64,000 nucleotides of DNA. Origin: an alpha proteobacterium SCGC AAA240-E13 (lineage in GTDB: Bacteria > Pseudomonadota > Alphaproteobacteria > Pelagibacterales > Pelagibacteraceae). The translations under genes and the position numbers were made by a program. Shown here piece after piece: positions 63,495-64,000 of the stretch; the first letter of the stretch is position 1; every line of letters starts with the position of its first letter. Location of the stretch: assembly GCA_000504625.1 (NCBI GenBank), contig AZHR01000003.1:1-64000 (forward strand), written 5' to 3'. The notes below the pieces were generated by a model that was not told the origin of the DNA, made no database searches, and worked only from the letters and a program-made list of their open reading frames with translations.

Positions 63495-64000
63495 TTATAA
63501 ACTTTCTGCTCCTGATATTATTTCAATAAGTTCTTTGGTAATGGCTGCTTGTCTACTTCTATTATAGGTAATTGTTAACTTATCAACTAAATCTCCAGCA
63601 TTTCTTGTTGCGCTATCCATGGCAGTCATTCTAGATCCCTGTTCACTTGCTGCATTTTCAAGAAACGCCTTAAAAATTTGAGTAGATATGTTTCTTGGAA
63701 GTAAATTATTTAGAATTTCATTTTCTTCAGGTTCAAATTCATAAAAATTATCTGATTTTTTTAATTCTTCTTTTTTCTGATTTTCAATCGGTATTATTTG
63801 TTGCTCTTGGGGAATTTGCGAAATAACATTCTTAAATTTATTATAAAATATTTTACATACATCAAATTGTGATTCGCTAAATAACTTAATTATGATTTCT
63901 CCGACATTTTCTGCTTCTTTATAAGTAATTTTTTTAAATCCCTTAAAATTTATTTTCTCAATTATATATTTGCCATAGACTCTTTTTAATTGATCATGTC
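63495..64000 (-). CDS. atpG: ATP synthase F1 gamma subunit (partial, 5' end off window)
   Basis: The C-terminal ~167 residues of gamma are visible. The end reads ENAASEQGSRMTAMDSATRN and ITYNRSRQAAITKELIEIIS, the universal gamma C-terminal helix, finishing GAESL with the TAA at complement 63495-63497. Upstream, DNFYEFEPEENEILNNLLPR is the alphaproteobacterial form of the middle region. The N-terminus lies beyond base 64000. Confidence 0.95.
   Translation of the reverse strand, partial: HDQLKRVYGKYIIEKINFKGFKKITYKEAENVGEIIIKLFSESQFDVCKIFYNKFKNVISQIPQEQQIIPIENQKKEELKKSDNFYEFEPEENEILNNLLPRNISTQIFKAFLENAASEQGSRMTAMDSATRNAGDLVDKLTITYNRSRQAAITKELIEIISGAESL

Overview
This window looks like chromosome from a streamlined, AT-rich marine alphaproteobacterium, most likely a SAR11-type (Pelagibacterales) organism. 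The reasons are low G+C throughout (by eye roughly 70% A+T), very short spacers with many 1-30 bp gene overlaps, a class I lysyl-tRNA synthetase, an ATP synthase zeta-type inhibitor (DUF1476), the ChvG/ChvI and ActR/RegA regulators, a SAM-II riboswitch before metXW, and the alphaproteobacterial block rplU-rpmA-obgE-proB-proA-nadD-rsfS-ctpA-rppH. The assignment is by gene content only. I saw no transposase, integrase, phage gene or CRISPR array.

Layout. 1-7.8 kb: lipid and cell-surface genes (partial cfa, a DapA-family lyase, a GT9 glycosyltransferase), a membrane J-protein, oligopeptidase B, a small heat-shock protein, nnrE, a 57-residue ORF, tRNA-Arg(CCU), AlgH and a small lipoprotein. 7.9-16.0 kb: a purine salvage and catabolism block with an NCS2 permease, a guanine/xanthine phosphoribosyltransferase, a DUF1330 protein, membrane urate oxidase (puuD), guanine deaminase, xanthine dehydrogenase (xdhA, xdhB), HIU hydrolase (uraH) and, divergently, OHCU decarboxylase (uraD). 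Together these cover import of a purine base through to allantoin. 16-26.7 kb: a GT17 glycosyltransferase, a base-excision glycosylase, a DMT exporter, msrA, a frameshifted sulfurtransferase, an RND efflux pair and small envelope and housekeeping genes. 26.7-35.2 kb: a long minus-strand run holding chvI-chvG, ahcY, tsaE, amgK and murU, with polA alongside.

35.3-41.5 kb: an ABC ATPase without a partner, a decayed bioY biotin-transporter pseudogene containing a 29-nt TA microsatellite, the ActR/RegA regulator, and a three-gene polyamine operon (ornithine/lysine decarboxylase-like, deoxyhypusine synthase-like, agmatinase-like). 41.7-52.3 kb: ccdA, pyrD, lysS, trkH, an AmpG-like MFS transporter, an NlpC/P60 hydrolase, a TPR-sulfotransferase, tyrA and hisC. 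52.3-54.9 kb: a promoter, a SAM-II riboswitch and an intrinsic terminator ahead of metX-metW-gloB. 55-61.7 kb: the rplU-to-rppH operon. 61.7-64 kb: the end of the ATP synthase operon (atpC, atpD, partial atpG).

Points most worth a second look: a SAM-II aptamer whose 3' pseudoknot strand can also disrupt the following terminator; the compact purine block with a PuuD lacking its cytochrome c domain; the polyamine trio; two kinds of coding damage (sseA broken at an A7 run, bioY with several lesions); and conserved alphaproteobacterial clusters from which genes have been lost (PTS genes between chvG and ahcY, rlmH between rsfS and ctpA).
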